Assembly: GCF_964340395.1 (NCBI RefSeq) | Contig: NC_135552.1 | Span: 2,506,517-2,570,516 of the forward strand | DNA length: 64,000 nt | Direction of reading: 5' to 3' | From: Glandiceps talaboti | Lineage: Eukaryota > Hemichordata > Enteropneusta > Spengelidae | In this document: positions 11,623 to 24,007 of the stretch, one piece after another | Layout: the number at the start of each line of letters is the position of its first letter | Position numbering within the stretch: the stretch's first letter is position 1 | Notes under the pieces: model-generated | Told to the model about the DNA's origin: nothing | Seen by the model: only the letters and a program-made list of their open reading frames with translations | Databases searched by the model: none | Made by a program: the position numbers and the translations under genes

Positions 11623-12493
11623 TGGTTGTACATGTACGTGTGTATATGTTGTTATTTCCAGTGCTATCGTTGGTGAACACAGACTATCTGGTGACAGCCT
11701 CTCTCACTGTTATCGCTTCTATCTAGGGTAAAGTTGTCATAAACGTAATCACATTAATAGTAAAGGTATATCTAAATATAGACAAACATATGGGACCTAT
11801 GTTATTTAACCTTGCATGTATATATTTAGCAACTTTATCAAAGGTACACAACATTGTCATGATAACGACTATAAAGCATTTTTTTTATATCTTAGGCCAC
11901 AAAAAAGAAAGAAAAAGAGCTGTTCAAAGGGATATTATTGCCATTTTTTTGGCGATGGGCATATGCTTGACATGTCAGTAAAATGGCTGCTGGACTACTA
12001 TGCACACTTTCAATATTATTTAAGGGGGTTTCTTTATATTTTCTGATTAATACATGTGACATTACAGTTGAGTCAATTCCAAATCATATAATATCTTATA
12101 CAGTGGTTTACTTGGCTTAGCTCTGATGATGCATACAAGAGTGAATTGAGATTAAACTAAGCTATTGCATATCCAATGTGCACTAAAGGAATTAGCAAAA
12201 TTTAAGACACAATGGGAAGGAGGGGCCTGAGAAATCATTGGGCCACCAAACTCCTGAAAGGGGGATTTTAAATGTTTTGCTCTTTATTTGTGATTTTTTG
12301 GAACCAAATTAAACTTCAGGAGAAGTTATTTACTAAGTGCACATCACATCTGCAAAATATCTTGCGGCTTTGCCACAACAAATACTCTTCATTTCCTGGT
12401 AATATATGTCTTGCATTGTATAATTGTCTCAATTCTGGTATTTTAATACCATATTCAAGCATTGTAAGAAATTATGTCTATGATTTGATATTT
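11623..12493. other. No gene seen
   Basis: AT-rich; the short open frames overlap on both strands and resemble no protein. Confidence 0.5.
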
Positions 12494-12690
12494 TATGCCT
12501 CTAAATGGCCTTCTACATGGTCTCAGTTTCAAAAATATTTTCACCTCCTCCCAATCAGTAGCAATCACGGGTGATAATGTCTTTTCTCCCAAACCAAGAT
12601 GGAGGGTCTGCTGGCTAAGTACTTCCATATATAGGTTAGAGCTCATTATGAGACATCTCCTTATGCATTTGAAATCCACATCCCTTGCAT
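12494..12690 (+). repeat. Dispersed repeat, copy 1
   Basis: Imperfectly matches 29,183-29,383. Shared blocks in the same order are ttatgcc(t/a)ctaa(a/t)tggcc, ctacatg(g/t)tc, ttc(t/c)(c/g)cccaaa, ctggcta and tataggtta. Confidence 0.65.
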
Positions 12691-13164
12691 TTGCCTATTA
12701 TCTCAGTCGGACTGTTATTGTAGTTGGTTATCACGTGCATTTTAATGCATCATTGTACCATATAATTATATATATCCACTGTAGTGTTGTAGGTGACAGA
12801 AAGGGTGGCTAAAATAATTCTGGAGTTTTTTGAGGGAGAGGGGCAGAGGAGCTACAAAATTTGTTTAACCGTAAATTGTGCACATTTCCTAACTGTAGAA
12901 CAGATGGAAATCCATTGCCATACAAATTGCAATTTGAGATATTCATTTTGAATGAGTAGTATGTAAACTCATTGAAATGTTTTGCCACAATTTATACATG
13001 GCTTGTTTTACATCCTTCTCCAACATTGTAAAACAAAATCGATCTACCTACCCAATGTGATGGGCTAGGCAGGTTGCCCGAATAGCTTTCTTATTCTTTC
13101 TGACATGGTTTATTGTGAGCATCTTAGGGGTGCTATTTTTTCCCGTTGTTATTTTGCATATCAG
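12691..13164. other. No gene seen
   Basis: AT-rich spacer that ends in the acceptor of the candidate exon at 13,165. Confidence 0.45.
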
Positions 13165-13330
13165 AAAGCGTTGACGCCCGATACTTAAAAGACCCCGTCG
13201 ATGGTTGTCAGGGCAGTTTTACGTCATATCGCCAAGGATTCGTCGTTCTGTATGATCTCAAACGCAAGTCGGCAGCCTTCAATTTAAGAAGTTATAGTTT
13301 AAACAGTCGACAGACGTCCAATTTCGGCAG
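13165..13330 (+). CDS. Candidate isolated exon of an unrecognised plus-strand gene
   Basis: A 166-bp segment of visibly higher GC and CpG content than its surroundings. It is bounded by an acceptor (ttgcatatcag at 13,164) and a donor (ggcag|gttggt at 13,331). The single open frame encodes about 54 residues starting SVDARYLKDPVDG and containing GFVVLYDLKRKSAAF. The codons look like real coding sequence. No partner exon was found within several kb, and no family is recognised. It could be a true exon of a long-intron gene or a relic. Confidence 0.33.
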
Positions 13331-14512
13331 GTTGGTATGCCCTGTCTCATGTCGTTTCTATATTATACATGCATGTTACTATACACATATATTTGCCTAT
13401 CTATTTTCACACTCTGTTTTAAAACCCGTATGATGTATGATGTATATACCCACCATTCATATAGTGTCGATATTAATCTGTTGCTCGTTCCAGAATGAAT
13501 ATTAGAGATGATGAGCATGTGTTCAACTCATGTCAGTCTTCGATTCCTAATATGCATTAGTGTGTTTCTACGAGACCACACATCCCTATATTTGAAACTC
13601 GACGACATGTGTGATCGGTGATCAAATGGTGTACGTTGTTGTCGTTCTTTTCACACAAATGTAAATGACACAAAAACATTATACCTAGCTGTGTATGTAC
13701 TGGCAAGATTAAGTGGTATGCAAAGAACGAGCAAAAATTACAGGCTATTGTTATTAAAATCATGTCGGCATGGCCTCCTTTCCGTGACACCGCATTACTG
13801 TAGGTTGTACAACCGCTGTAAATGATCTTTACGGAGAGAGGTCATGTAATAGAAGTGAGAAGGCATGTCATGCAAAGCATGTCTTGTTAACCCAGTCTTT
13901 ACGACCGATATACATCTGCCGTAAAGACTTTAGTACAGCTAATTTGAATTTCGTCATACGTCTGTGAGGGTTTCTTCACGCCATATACATCTTGTACACA
14001 CTGACTTGACAATCTTTAACTATGTATTGTGTAATACATGTACTACGACCTGTTGATATTTTCCCAGTTTACTGACAGCTTGCTTAACATTTGTTATAGT
14101 TTGCATGCCAATTTTATGACATCTCAATGGCAGGGTAGTAAATATGACGTCATTGAACACCCCATAATGACGCAGCTCTATATGACGCAACAACAACAAC
14201 TACTACTACAATATTTACATATGTATTCAAACAAGACACTGATCAATGGTGTTACTAGTACATGTATATCAAACCACATCGACCTTGTTCGTATTTTATT
14301 AGTTCCCAATGGGCACCGCCCTTACAGGTTGGGTTCCGTCCGTGCGTGCGTGCGTGCGTTCACCTCATATATCTGGCATGCACCAACTGATTTCAACCAA
14401 ACCTGACATAAGGTAGCATGGTGAGACATATATGCACATCACTTTGTTTTACGACCGAATCAAATGTAGCCGAATGGCGGCCATATTTGTTTTTAGCACA
14501 ACTGAACTGAAG
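13331..14512. other. No gene seen
   Basis: AT-rich spacer. It contains a TGACGTCA octamer at 14,145-14,152 and a short (GTGC)n run at about 14,341. The segment from about 14,320 on resembles the entry of the dispersed repeat that follows. Confidence 0.45.
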
Positions 14513-14540
14513 GTTCAGTAGTGCTATAGGCAAGGCAAAG

Positions 14541-14571
<31 letters not shown>

Positions 14572-14584
14572 TTGTTTGTCTGTC

Positions 14585-14628
<44 letters not shown>
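14541..14628. repeat. (GTCT)n(GTTT)n(GT)n microsatellite
   Basis: Compound simple repeat inside dispersed repeat copy 1, at the position of the (GT)n in copy 2. Confidence 0.97.
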
Positions 14629-14630
<2 letters not shown>

Positions 14631-15508
14631 CAACTTCAAGTTAAAAACTGCTTGACCGATTGCTTTGATATTTGGTGCTCATGTTACTTCTGGTGTCTAG
14701 TTGAGAAATTGTTCAAATAAAAATGATTGCATCAGAGATGTGGGTTTTGGGTCAAAAAATGTGATTTTTGGTCAAAAAACTTAAACTCCAACACTGCTTG
14801 GCAGATTGGCATGAAATTTGATGGGGACATTCTTAGATGTGGGTAAATTAAGATTTGTTCATGACATGATGATTCCCCTGGTAATATGCAAATTAGGGCT
14901 AAAATGTGTCTTTTTGGTAAAAAACCTATAATTCCAAAATACTCAGAAGATTGGGCTGAAATTTAACAGGGATGCATCTGTGGGTGTATGGATGAAGATC
15001 AATTAAGCATATAATGATCTCATTAGTAAAATGCAAATTAGGTGTAAAAATGTTCATTTTTGGTCAAAGATTTATCTCAAAAAGTACTTGGTCAATGAGC
15101 CTGAAACTTGGTGAGATGTTTCTAGAAGTGTTATTCTGCAGATTCTTCAAAATAATTTGACACAATTGGCCCTAGCAACCATGACCACGACCTTAGCAAC
15201 AACCGAATGGCAGTATATCTTGCTCAAATAACATCATCTGGTAGGCAAGTGAGTAAACATTCAAAAAATATATGCAAATATGCCTACCAACCATGACCAC
15301 GCCCATAGCAACAGGCAAATGGTGGTGTAATTCACAAAGATAACAACAGGGATTCTTAGGCAAGTGAATAAACATTTTAAAAATGGATGCAAATATACCT
15401 AGCAACAAGACCACGCGCATAGCAACAACCAAGTGATCATGAAGTGATTATGGAGATAACAACAGGAATAGAAAGACAAATGAATAAACATTGAAAAATG
15501 TATGCAAA

Positions 15509-15754
15509 TTGAATTGAATTGAATTGAATTGAAATTTATTTCACCAGAACTTATACAGATTATACAGATATTGAATAAATATATAGAAATGAAAGAGAAA
15601 AAAAAATAATACAACGTCTAGGGACAAAATAAAATTCTGGTGAGGACCAAGGACAGTAGTTCTTTCTGAACTAATCAAGGTCCAAGGCCCTGACCGACAT
15701 GCTTGATATAATGTATTGCTGGTTGCACTGTTATAAAAAATAAATATATACATA
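15509..15754 (-). mobile_element. Non-LTR-like 3' fragment inserted in the dispersed repeat
   Basis: About 246 bp interrupts a module between tgtatgcaaa and cataccta, which are contiguous in sibling modules. Its left edge is (TTGAA)n followed by atttatttcaccag. Read on the minus strand this is a typical 3' tail of a non-LTR retroelement. No open frame. Assignment by tail type only. Confidence 0.5.
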
Positions 15755-16321
15755 ACATACCTAGAAACAAGACCACGCCCATAGCAACAGCCAAATGATC
15801 ACGTATATTGCAAAGATAATATCAGGAATTCATACACAGGTGAACAGAAACATACAAAAATGTATGCAAATATATCTAACAACATGACCATGCCCATAGC
15901 AACAGATCGTGTATATCGCAAAGATAACATCATGGTTGGCTAGCCAACTGGATAGTCATTCAGCAAATTAACACCTATTGTTAGCATGGACTAACATATG
16001 GATAAACGTTTTTAAAAATTGTACAGTTGTGCTACAATGCCATTGGCGGTATTTTTAGATAAAGGCACAAGCTAAGTTTACACACGTTGAGGGCATAGTT
16101 AATGCATCACATTAGCCTGGAATCAATGCGAATGGGGATTTTGAATTCGATATTGAGATGGGGAAATCAAAATGCAAAATTACAGTATTTAGTCAAAGTG
16201 CATTGTTAGTGCATGTTTGAGTGTTTGTTTGGTGTGATAATCTCCCAATAGATGAGAGATAAAGCAAATTTTCGCTGTAACTGAACCCTTGCTAATTATA
16301 AGATAAGGGTTTTTTAGCTTA

Positions 16322-16362
16322 GTTCAGTAGTGCTATAGGCATCGCCCAGTGTCTGTGTGTGT

Positions 16363-16431
<69 letters not shown>

Positions 16432-18215
16432 CAACTTAAAGTCAAAACCGCTAGACCGATTGGCTTGATATTTGGTGGGGACATTACTTATGGTGTTCTA
16501 ATGAAAAATTGTTCAAATGGAAATGATCGCTTCATAGATGTGCGTTTTGGGTCAAAAAATGGGATTTTTGGTCAAAAGACTTAAACTCCAAAACGACTGG
16601 GCAGATTGGTCTGAAATTTGGTGGGAATGTTCTTTAAGGGATGTAAAGTAAGATTTGTTCATGCCATGATAATGCCGTAAGAAATATTCAAATTAGGGCT
16701 ACAAATATGTTATTTTTTAGTTAAAAGTCTATAATTCCAAAAGAACTTTGTTGACTTGGCTGACATTTCACAGGGATGTTTCTGGTGATGCACGGATCAA
16801 GTGATATTAATTACATGATGATCCCTTCAGCAATATGCAAAAAATCCCTGTGATTTGTGGTGTGAAACAGGGCTTCAACTCGGCCCACAAATGAAAGGTT
16901 CTTCAACTTCTTGTGTATTGATACAATAAAACCATTAAAATCTTTTATGGGCTACTTCACATGTCAATGTCAATGTCAATGGCATGAAGATTACCCTCTG
17001 AGGTTGCTTGGAAACACTGCTTTTACTATTAGCACTGCTTAATTAAATTATAGAGAGTGCCTATGATTAAAACATTAAGTTTATTCATATGCTACAAAGA
17101 GTCTTTTTTGGGTCAAATTAAAATGTTCTTACCACTGGTTTGTGATTTGGGTAAAAAAATGTGATTTTTAGTCAAAAAACTTAAACTCAAAAAATACTGG
17201 GCAGATTGAGCTGAAATTTGTGTGAAACATTCTTCAAGGTGTTTTTACTAAGAATTGTACATGATATGATGGTCCCATCAGTGATATGTAAATTAGGGCT
17301 AAAAATGTGTCTTTTTGGTCAAAAATCTATAATACCAAAACCACTGAGCAGATTGGGCTGAAATTTAATGGGAATGCATCTAGGGATGTAAAGCATACAA
17401 TGTTAAGCATAAATGTTAAGCATACAATGATTCCATGAGTGATATGCAAATTAGGTGTAAAAATGTTCATTTTTGGCCAAAAATTTATCTCAAAAAGTGC
17501 TTGGTCAGTGAGTCTGAAACTTGGTGTGAGATGTTTCTGAAAGTGTTATTCTGCAGATTTTCTTCAAAACATGTTGATAAAATTGGCTCCAGCAACCATG
17601 ACCAAGCCAAACGGTCGTGTATTTCACAAAGATAACAACAGGGATTAATAGACAATTGAATAAACATTTAACAAATGTATGCAAATGTGCCTAGCAACAT
17701 GACCACGCCCAAATAGCAACAACCAAATAATCACTTATATCGCAAAGATAACAAATAGGAATTGGAAGACAAATGAATAAACATTCAAAAAATGTATGCA
17801 AATGTGCCGAGCAACAAGACCACGCCCATAGCAACAGCCAAATAATCACATATAGTGCGAAGATAACGGGGATTAATAGACAATTGAATAAATATTCAAA
17901 AAATGCATGTAAATTTGCCTAGCAACAAGACCACGCCCATAGCAACAGCTAAATGATCACTATGTTTTAAAGATAATATCAGGAATTCATACACAGGTGA
18001 ACAAAAACATTCAAAAAGGTATGCAAATATATCTAGCAACATGACCATGCCCATAGCAACAGCCAAATGATTGCGTATATCGCAAAGATAGCAACATGGT
18101 TGGATAGGCAACTGGATTCAGCAAATGAACACCTACTGTTAGCATTGACTAGCATATGGATAAACATTTTTAAAAACTGTACAGTTGTGCTACAATGCCA
18201 TTGGCGGTATTTTTG
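16322..18215. repeat. Long dispersed repeat, direct copy 2
   Basis: Same organisation as 14,513-16,058 but longer, with an additional roughly 500-bp duplication of the first module type around 16.6-17.3 kb. It has five of the 100-bp modules and ends about 235 bp before the first receptor gene's ATG. Confidence 0.85.
16351..16428. repeat. (GT)n microsatellite
   Basis: About 38 GT units inside dispersed repeat copy 2. Confidence 0.97.
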
Positions 18216-18450
18216 AACATATGACGTGAATTGATCTTGTATCGGATGACTTAGACTGTGTTATTGATGTTGTCTATCAGTCATGCATTGCATTGCTGAC
18301 TTCAATCATCATTACATGTAATTATATTGGACAAAAAATAATACCCAATGAATTAAGTTTACTGTAGACAGCTTAAGCTAATATCGTCGTTTGATGTCTT
18401 TACAGATTAATACGGATTCGTAAGGTGTGTTGAAGGTCGAGAACGCCATC

Positions 18451-19473
18451 ATGTGGACTCTAAAGTTACTGAAGGTGAACCAGATGCCGAGTGATTTCCG
18501 GGAGCCCTTCATTGTCTCCTGCTACCGATCTTCTAGATCATCATTCATCTGCTGTTTTAAGAGTATTTTTCAGCAGACAAACGAGACATTGAACTTTTGG
18601 ACTCACTTTATACCATTAATCTACTTCGTATGGAAGTTGTTTGTGATGCTTAATGTCCACAACGTGTTCAAAGAATCTTACTCCTGGCCGATATTAATTT
18701 ACTTGTTTTCTCTGAGCCTCTGTCTCTTTGGTAGCTGTATCGCCCATCTCTTCAACTGTATCTCTGAGCATGCTCGCCATATTTGCTTTTTCTTTGATTA
18801 TGCTGCCATTAGCATGTTCAGTATGGGTGCAGCAGTTGCCTATCGCTATTACATTTTCCCCGAATCTTTGATTGGTGGAAGATTCTATCACGCCTTTTTA
18901 TCTGTTGTTGCCTTTAATTCCATTTTGGCAACCACCATGGCGTGCTGTTCCAGATTTGGCGACCGTGAGAGATTAAAGGAATTGCTACGACTACTGTCAT
19001 TTGTTCTGCCATACACGGTGGTCAACATTCCACTCGTCATTCGACTTGTAACCTGTTATTCTCACCATTGCTGGACGGAGTCTCTAACATTCCACGGTTT
19101 GCAATTCCTGACCGCAGCCATCGGATCATCTGCATACGCAACTCACATTCCGGAGTGTATGGCACCAGGTATGTTCGACGTGTGGGGACACAGTCACCAA
19201 ATTCTCCACATATCCTCAGCAGTCGGCTTCCATTATCAACTGAAAGCACTCACGCTAGACATGATGAGCCGCCGTGATTACCTGGATGAATCACCAACTT
19301 TCTTCTGCTGTTTTGGCATCTTTATTATAGCACTTGTCGTTAACATGCTCACTATCTACGTATTCAGTAGCCTCATTCGACATGAAGACATCTTGAAGAA
19401 GTACACAGGGCGATTGTTATATTCCAAGAACGAAGACGAAACCATTTCTAACATCAAACTCAAACAATCGTGA
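18451..19473 (+). CDS. PAQR5-like: Membrane progestin receptor-like protein (PAQR class II), paralogue 1
   Basis: Single coding exon, 340 residues, from ATG 18,451 to TGA 19,473. An acceptor (gatgtctttacag, 18,405) 45 bp upstream suggests a 5'-UTR intron, as is common for mPR genes. Residues 44-52 NETLNFWTH are the PAQR entry motif. Seven or eight hydrophobic helices follow. SCIAHLF with H99, FFFDY with D116 and GHSHQILH with H249/H253 align with the zinc-ligand positions known from adiponectin receptors. The family comprises plasma-membrane steroid (mPR) or lipid receptors; residue pattern and N-terminus are closest in my judgement to PAQR5 (mPR gamma). The ligand cannot be inferred. Two paralogues lie downstream in the same orientation. 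Confidence 0.93.
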   Translation: MWTLKLLKVNQMPSDFREPFIVSCYRSSRSSFICCFKSIFQQTNETLNFWTHFIPLIYFVWKLFVMLNVHNVFKESYSWPILIYLFSLSLCLFGSCIAHLFNCISEHARHICFFFDYAAISMFSMGAAVAYRYYIFPESLIGGRFYHAFLSVVAFNSILATTMACCSRFGDRERLKELLRLLSFVLPYTVVNIPLVIRLVTCYSHHCWTESLTFHGLQFLTAAIGSSAYATHIPECMAPGMFDVWGHSHQILHISSAVGFHYQLKALTLDMMSRRDYLDESPTFFCCFGIFIIALVVNMLTIYVFSSLIRHEDILKKYTGRLLYSKNEDETISNIKLKQS

Positions 19474-22400
19474 AGTCGAAAACTCATGAACTTAGTTGAA
19501 GCACACACACCTGCCTCTAGTATAAACGTTCCTCACACGATTAAATTACTTGCAATATGCTGTTGTGTCTAACGTTGTATGGTTGATAGCTTTGATGAGA
19601 CCCTTTTTAGCACTCGGTGGAGAAATGAAGAATTTAGACAGGTTAGACTTTTTTATTTTCAGAATGCATTCAACTCACTTAAGGCGATTCATATTGAAAA
19701 GATAGAATCAGTGAGGGTCATACACTAAAAGAAACAATACCTTGAAAAAATAATGTGTCTAACCGTTTTTGTCGTTTTTGTTACTTCAAAATTCTCGTTA
19801 TTACTCACATCGAAATTTATTACTTTGTTCATTTTAAAGATAAACAGTCCCTCCTGTATTATATATTGTTTATCATCAGCCACAAAGCTTTATGCTCTCA
19901 TCAATATCCTATTCTTCGGTATTCAAAGTACTTTGGTATCCACCCATTTCCCACACAAACCTCTATTTACGTATTGAAAAGCTAGTCTTTCTATACTATG
20001 ACGCCTGTCTTGTATTGATACTTTTTGTGGTCTGCTAACTTTTCAAAGCAATTGAATAGCCTTCAACTTTAATCCAATCCTTAATGCCTTGGCACGAAAA
20101 GCACACAGCATATAAGGCTTACTTGTAATTTGACAGCACACAGCATATAAGGCTATCTTGTAAGTTGTAATTTGACAGTTGGCGACATGATTAAATTAAT
20201 TTGAAATGTATACGTCTGAAGATACTGTTAGATGTTTTGTCCGATCTAAGACTTGTTTCACAACCAGGCAAGTCGGCAGATAGTGCTGTATTGCTCAAAC
20301 TGGCATATGTAATGACGTCACATCATGTTACATCCGTACAAAATTGTAATCATTTCTGTTAATTTGTTATTCAGTTGTATCTACTCATCCTGTTGCATAC
20401 ATTGAATTGGATTATCCTCATCTTGTTTGAGGTCAAGACAAACAAACAAACAAACAAACAAACAAACAAACAAACAGTCCAGTTAAACTACACAGTTATG
20501 TATACCCAAACACCATAATGTAACCTGTATGTTTAAACTGTTTTACCATTTGTAGTCGAATTCCCTGCTTTAATTGGGCTGATTTATGACAATATGTGAA
20601 CTTTTCATGGTTTTCCCTTAACCTTAAGTGAACAATTTGAGTTTTTTCTCTAAGAACATAGATATTGCAATGTTTCTTTGTCGTGTTTTGTATTGCATGC
20701 ATTTTAGGACAATTTGTATTATAGCAGATTTTGTAATGAAGTAGTGCTGCCAAATTAGATTGCTGCTTGATTCATTGTGGAAGGTATCTGGCAGCGTTAC
20801 TGTGACGTCTTGCTGTATAGTATAGCCTGCTTACTGTGCTATCGAGAAACATCGTTAGCTGGATGCGAGGGCTAGGAGGCACTTGGCGACCAGCTGCAAT
20901 GTATGTTGACAGTAAACAGGCTAGTGCACAGCAACTCTGTCACAGGGGTATGTGGATTGAAAAGTTGTATATAGTATAAGACTGGTGCACAGCAGCTCTC
21001 AGTGTCACATGGGTATGTGGAATGAAATGTTGTTGTATAGAGTACGTAGTACATGAATGTATTTAACAAACGTTTTTGACAAATTAAGAATAAGTTGAAG
21101 GAAAGCTACGATTTGGCTTTCGTATCATAAATACAAAACTCACTGGTGCGTTATGTTGATCATTTGTTGTAAATCAGCAAGGTGAATGACAGGATTAAAA
21201 ACAACTGAAATATTTGTATATTTACTAGTAAATGTTGATGTACGGATAATAGGGGGTGTTAGCATTTTATGTATATACAGTTCTTGTTTATATGACTTGC
21301 ATGTTACATTTTCCGTAAATAGACTTTAAATAAATATACTAATATTTCTTTAATGGGATTGCAGTCACGCTGTTTGGCCACAAGTTGTCCGCTGCAAGCA
21401 TTTTATACATGTTGGTCACTGACTTGTAAGTTAACTTATATGGTGAAAACCCGCTTATATTATTGTATAGACTAGTTACAGTTGTATTTTTTAAATTATA
21501 TCCGCAATGTTTTGGCGGTAAAATTTAAATGTCTGGTTTCTGATTTGATAGATGTTATGGTAATGAGGGCTGACAAAAGGTCATGTTATGCTATAATATT
21601 ACTTGTATTAGAATGTTAATGTTTGGCTAGTTCAAGTATGTCATTCAGACAAATAAACTGAAAGATTCACTTGTGTGCACACGCATAGATCTAAGGGGGT
21701 GACCCTTCAACTTCCAATATCTGTGGTACACGTTACAAACCATAAACTAGTATTAGGCGAATGGCTAAGAGGGGCGCCATCAACGACCAACCTTTCAGTC
21801 TACTGAAAATGCATTTATGTATGGCACGGAACGGCCTAACCCTATCTTGCTTATTTATTTCACCACACTAATACAGTATACCTATTTAGATATTTTCTTC
21901 TTTTTCATTCACAAAGTTGCCATTTAAATCATACCAAACACGACCAATGTAGCGGGGTTATACCATAACTAGACCTGTTTATGTTTGTTTTGCCTAACGT
22001 CTGTAGAATGGCAGCGTTGCCATACACTTGAATGCATTATTATATCCTCCAAGGCAAAGAAAAATATGAAGTGGAGAAGGAACAAGTTAATACTATGAAA
22101 TGAAGTTGGAACAAGTTAATAATATAGTTGACATAAATGCGATGCATTCACACTACAGGAGCGTACATTTTGCAAATAGTCATGAAAGTATTCTTGTTTT
22201 ATTTTCAAATTTTCAAATCAGCTGCGTTGTTTACATGTCACAGTTGATAGTGCATTGTTTCCAGTCCCGTTTTACTTTACAACTTGAAATTTCAATATCG
22301 TTAATGTAATATTAAATAGTTTGGATGTGTTGTGTGACATAACATAAGTAACATACTACTGTAAGTATTGTAAACCATTTATAATCTGTTAATTCGTAAT

Positions 22401-22609
22401 CACATCTGTATTAGCCTGTACCCGATATGTTGCATGATCTGTATGAGTGACCATATGCCCGATCACGTGACAGTATGTTTTGAAATAACACGCTTGATTT
22501 GAATCTAAGTAAAGTGATTTATTTTTTAAATCGAAGTATTAAATGTTGAAATAAATCTTTATGTATTGTAGATAGAAGTTGACTCTGATTTTAGCACAAC
22601 TCAACAAAA
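19474..22609. other. 3' flank of receptor 1; no further gene
   Basis: Non-coding, AT-rich. Candidate polyadenylation signals AATAAA at 21,329 and 21,652. An agcacacagcatataaggct duplication at about 20,100-20,150 and a TGACGTCA octamer at 20,313-20,320. Confidence 0.5.
20439..20476. repeat. (AAAC)n microsatellite
   Basis: Nine tetranucleotide units. Confidence 0.95.
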
Positions 22610-22715
22610 TGTATGTATGTATGTATGTATGTATGTATGTATGTATGTATGTATGTATGTATGTATGTATGTATGTGTGTGTATGTGTGTGTGTATGTAT
22701 GTATGTATGTGTGTG

Positions 22716-22746
<31 letters not shown>

Positions 22747-22774
22747 GTGTGTGTGTGTGTGTGTGTGTGTGTGA
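22610..22774. repeat. (GTAT)n/(GT)n microsatellite
   Basis: Long GTAT array interspersed with GTGT and ending in (GT)n. Reading frames here are repeat artefacts. Confidence 0.97.
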
Positions 22775-23054
22775 TGGTGACATTATGGTTGCCATTGATA
22801 CTAGTGTATGTACTCTTTATGCTATGAGTGAGATGTGATACACCAGTAATCATTTATGTAAAGTTGAATTGTTCGGTTAGTTATTCAGTTATGATAAAAA
22901 GAAAGCTTTAAAGACGGAGCTTCAGTCACTGATATTCCCCTGTCAGTGTTGTTACATGTACCAAGTGTGATGGTCACTGAGAATCGAATACAGGTAGAAA
23001 CAAGATGAAGAGACTGGCAGGACATGAGGGAGCCGTCATTATTTATGACCGTGC
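22775..23054. other. No gene seen
   Basis: Short spacer between the GTAT array and a G-tract, without coding signal. Confidence 0.4.
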
Positions 23055-23160
23055 GGGGGGGGGGGGGTCGGGGGTCGGGGTCGGAGGAAAAGCCAGAACA
23101 TTCGAGTAACTCCCCCCCCCCTCCGGCTTAAAATGTTTGAGTAACCCCCCCCCCCACAAT
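23055..23160 (+). other. G-tract cluster followed by C-tracts
   Basis: A 13-G run, then GGGGG and GGGG separated by tc (23,055-23,084), could form a G-quadruplex. Two C-tracts follow at about 23,112-23,122 and 23,144-23,156, each next to gtaac-type words. The C-tracts could pair with the G-tract. Confidence 0.6.
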
Positions 23161-23258
23161 TTTTTAGTAACCCCCTCCCACCATTTTACAGTCATAACTG
23201 TTAATGTCGTTCTACAAACATTACGCAAATTGAGTTTGAATGTTCCATCGAGACACTT

Positions 23259-23259
<1 letters not shown>

Positions 23260-23297
<38 letters not shown>

Positions 23298-23357
23298 CAT
23301 ACATACATACATACATACATACATACATACATACACACACACATACATACATATATA
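23260..23357. repeat. (AC)n(ATAC)n microsatellite
   Basis: Compound simple repeat. Confidence 0.97.
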
Positions 23358-23801
23358 CTTGTACTCCGACTGGGCGTTAAATTTCGACTACAAATGAGGG
23401 CTATTGACCAATCAGGGAAAAGCGTGAAGTCCGGTGTATCAGTAGTCTGTAAGGTACGCCGTGACGGGGCGCCCTCAACCATCGGCCAACGAGGCCGGTG
23501 AGGGCGAAACGTCGCGACGTATCTTACAGTCTAGTGTATCAGCAGAGTAGCAAATTTATCAAATGTCGGTGGCGGGAGTGTATTTGCTGTGTATGAGATC
23601 CAATTAATGGCATCCAGGGAAGAGTGATTAGACGCAGACAATCATAACAAAAACATGACCCCTGACTGTGACTGAACAGATAAGACATCCGTTCACAAGT
23701 TGAACACTATTTTCGTAGTAATAAACATTACCTCAGAGTGTATTTTAGAAGGTGAATAAAATACATATACTACAACTTGTACTTGCAAGGTAGACAGTAT
23801 A
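23358..23801. other. No gene; foldback with ACGTCGCGACGT palindrome
   Basis: Around 23,420-23,545 sequences containing tagtctgtaaggtacg and its imperfect inverse flank ggccaacgaggcc and the perfect 12-bp palindrome acgtcgcgacgt. The phrase gcgaaacgtcg resembles words common in Penelope-like 3' ends (compare 60,600). Origin uncertain. Confidence 0.35.
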
Positions 23802-24007
23802 ATGGCAGGGAGAAAGCGACGGTTTGCTGTTATGACATTTGAGGACATAGATCAGAAACTGACGACAAGTGTACTGAAAAATACACAGAAATGCACAGAA
23901 AAAAATACTAGCTCATCATGCAAGTTTGGAATAGTTGGGCCGAGGAGAGGGATGAAGACGGAATGGACAAAAAAGTCACAATAATTGTGGACGATATTGC
24001 ACTGTAG
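23802..24007 (+). pseudogene. Frameshifted N-terminal fragment of a Crypton/DUF3504-like protein
   Basis: An ATG at 23,802 opens a frame encoding MAGRKRRFAVMTFEDIDQKL and then LKNTQKCTEKN. The pattern RFA...DID..L....KNT.K.TE is familiar from N-termini of Crypton-derived, KIAA1958-like tyrosine-recombinase proteins. The expected continuation (VWNSWAEERDEDG) is present but in another frame, ending at 24,007. The homology thus crosses a frameshift and then stops: a decayed or truncated copy. Recognition is from motif pattern only and is tentative. Confidence 0.4.

Larger units (their letters stand above)
14513..16058. repeat. Long dispersed repeat, direct copy 1
   Basis: Begins gttcagtagtgctatagg and passes through a GT-rich microsatellite. 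It continues in modules built on ttaaactccaa...cagattgg...gaaattt...atgcaaattag, then about 100-bp modules built on ccacgcccatagcaacagcc...aataaacattcaaaaaatg, and ends ccattggcggtattttt. Collinear with 16,322-18,215. No coding capacity recognised. A foldback (agcacaactgaac/gttcagtagtgct) lies at its left edge. Confidence 0.85.

Noticed and set aside
14038-14406. 122-codon plus-strand frame
   Set aside because: Crosses the edge of the dispersed repeat, has low-complexity composition and no family resemblance.
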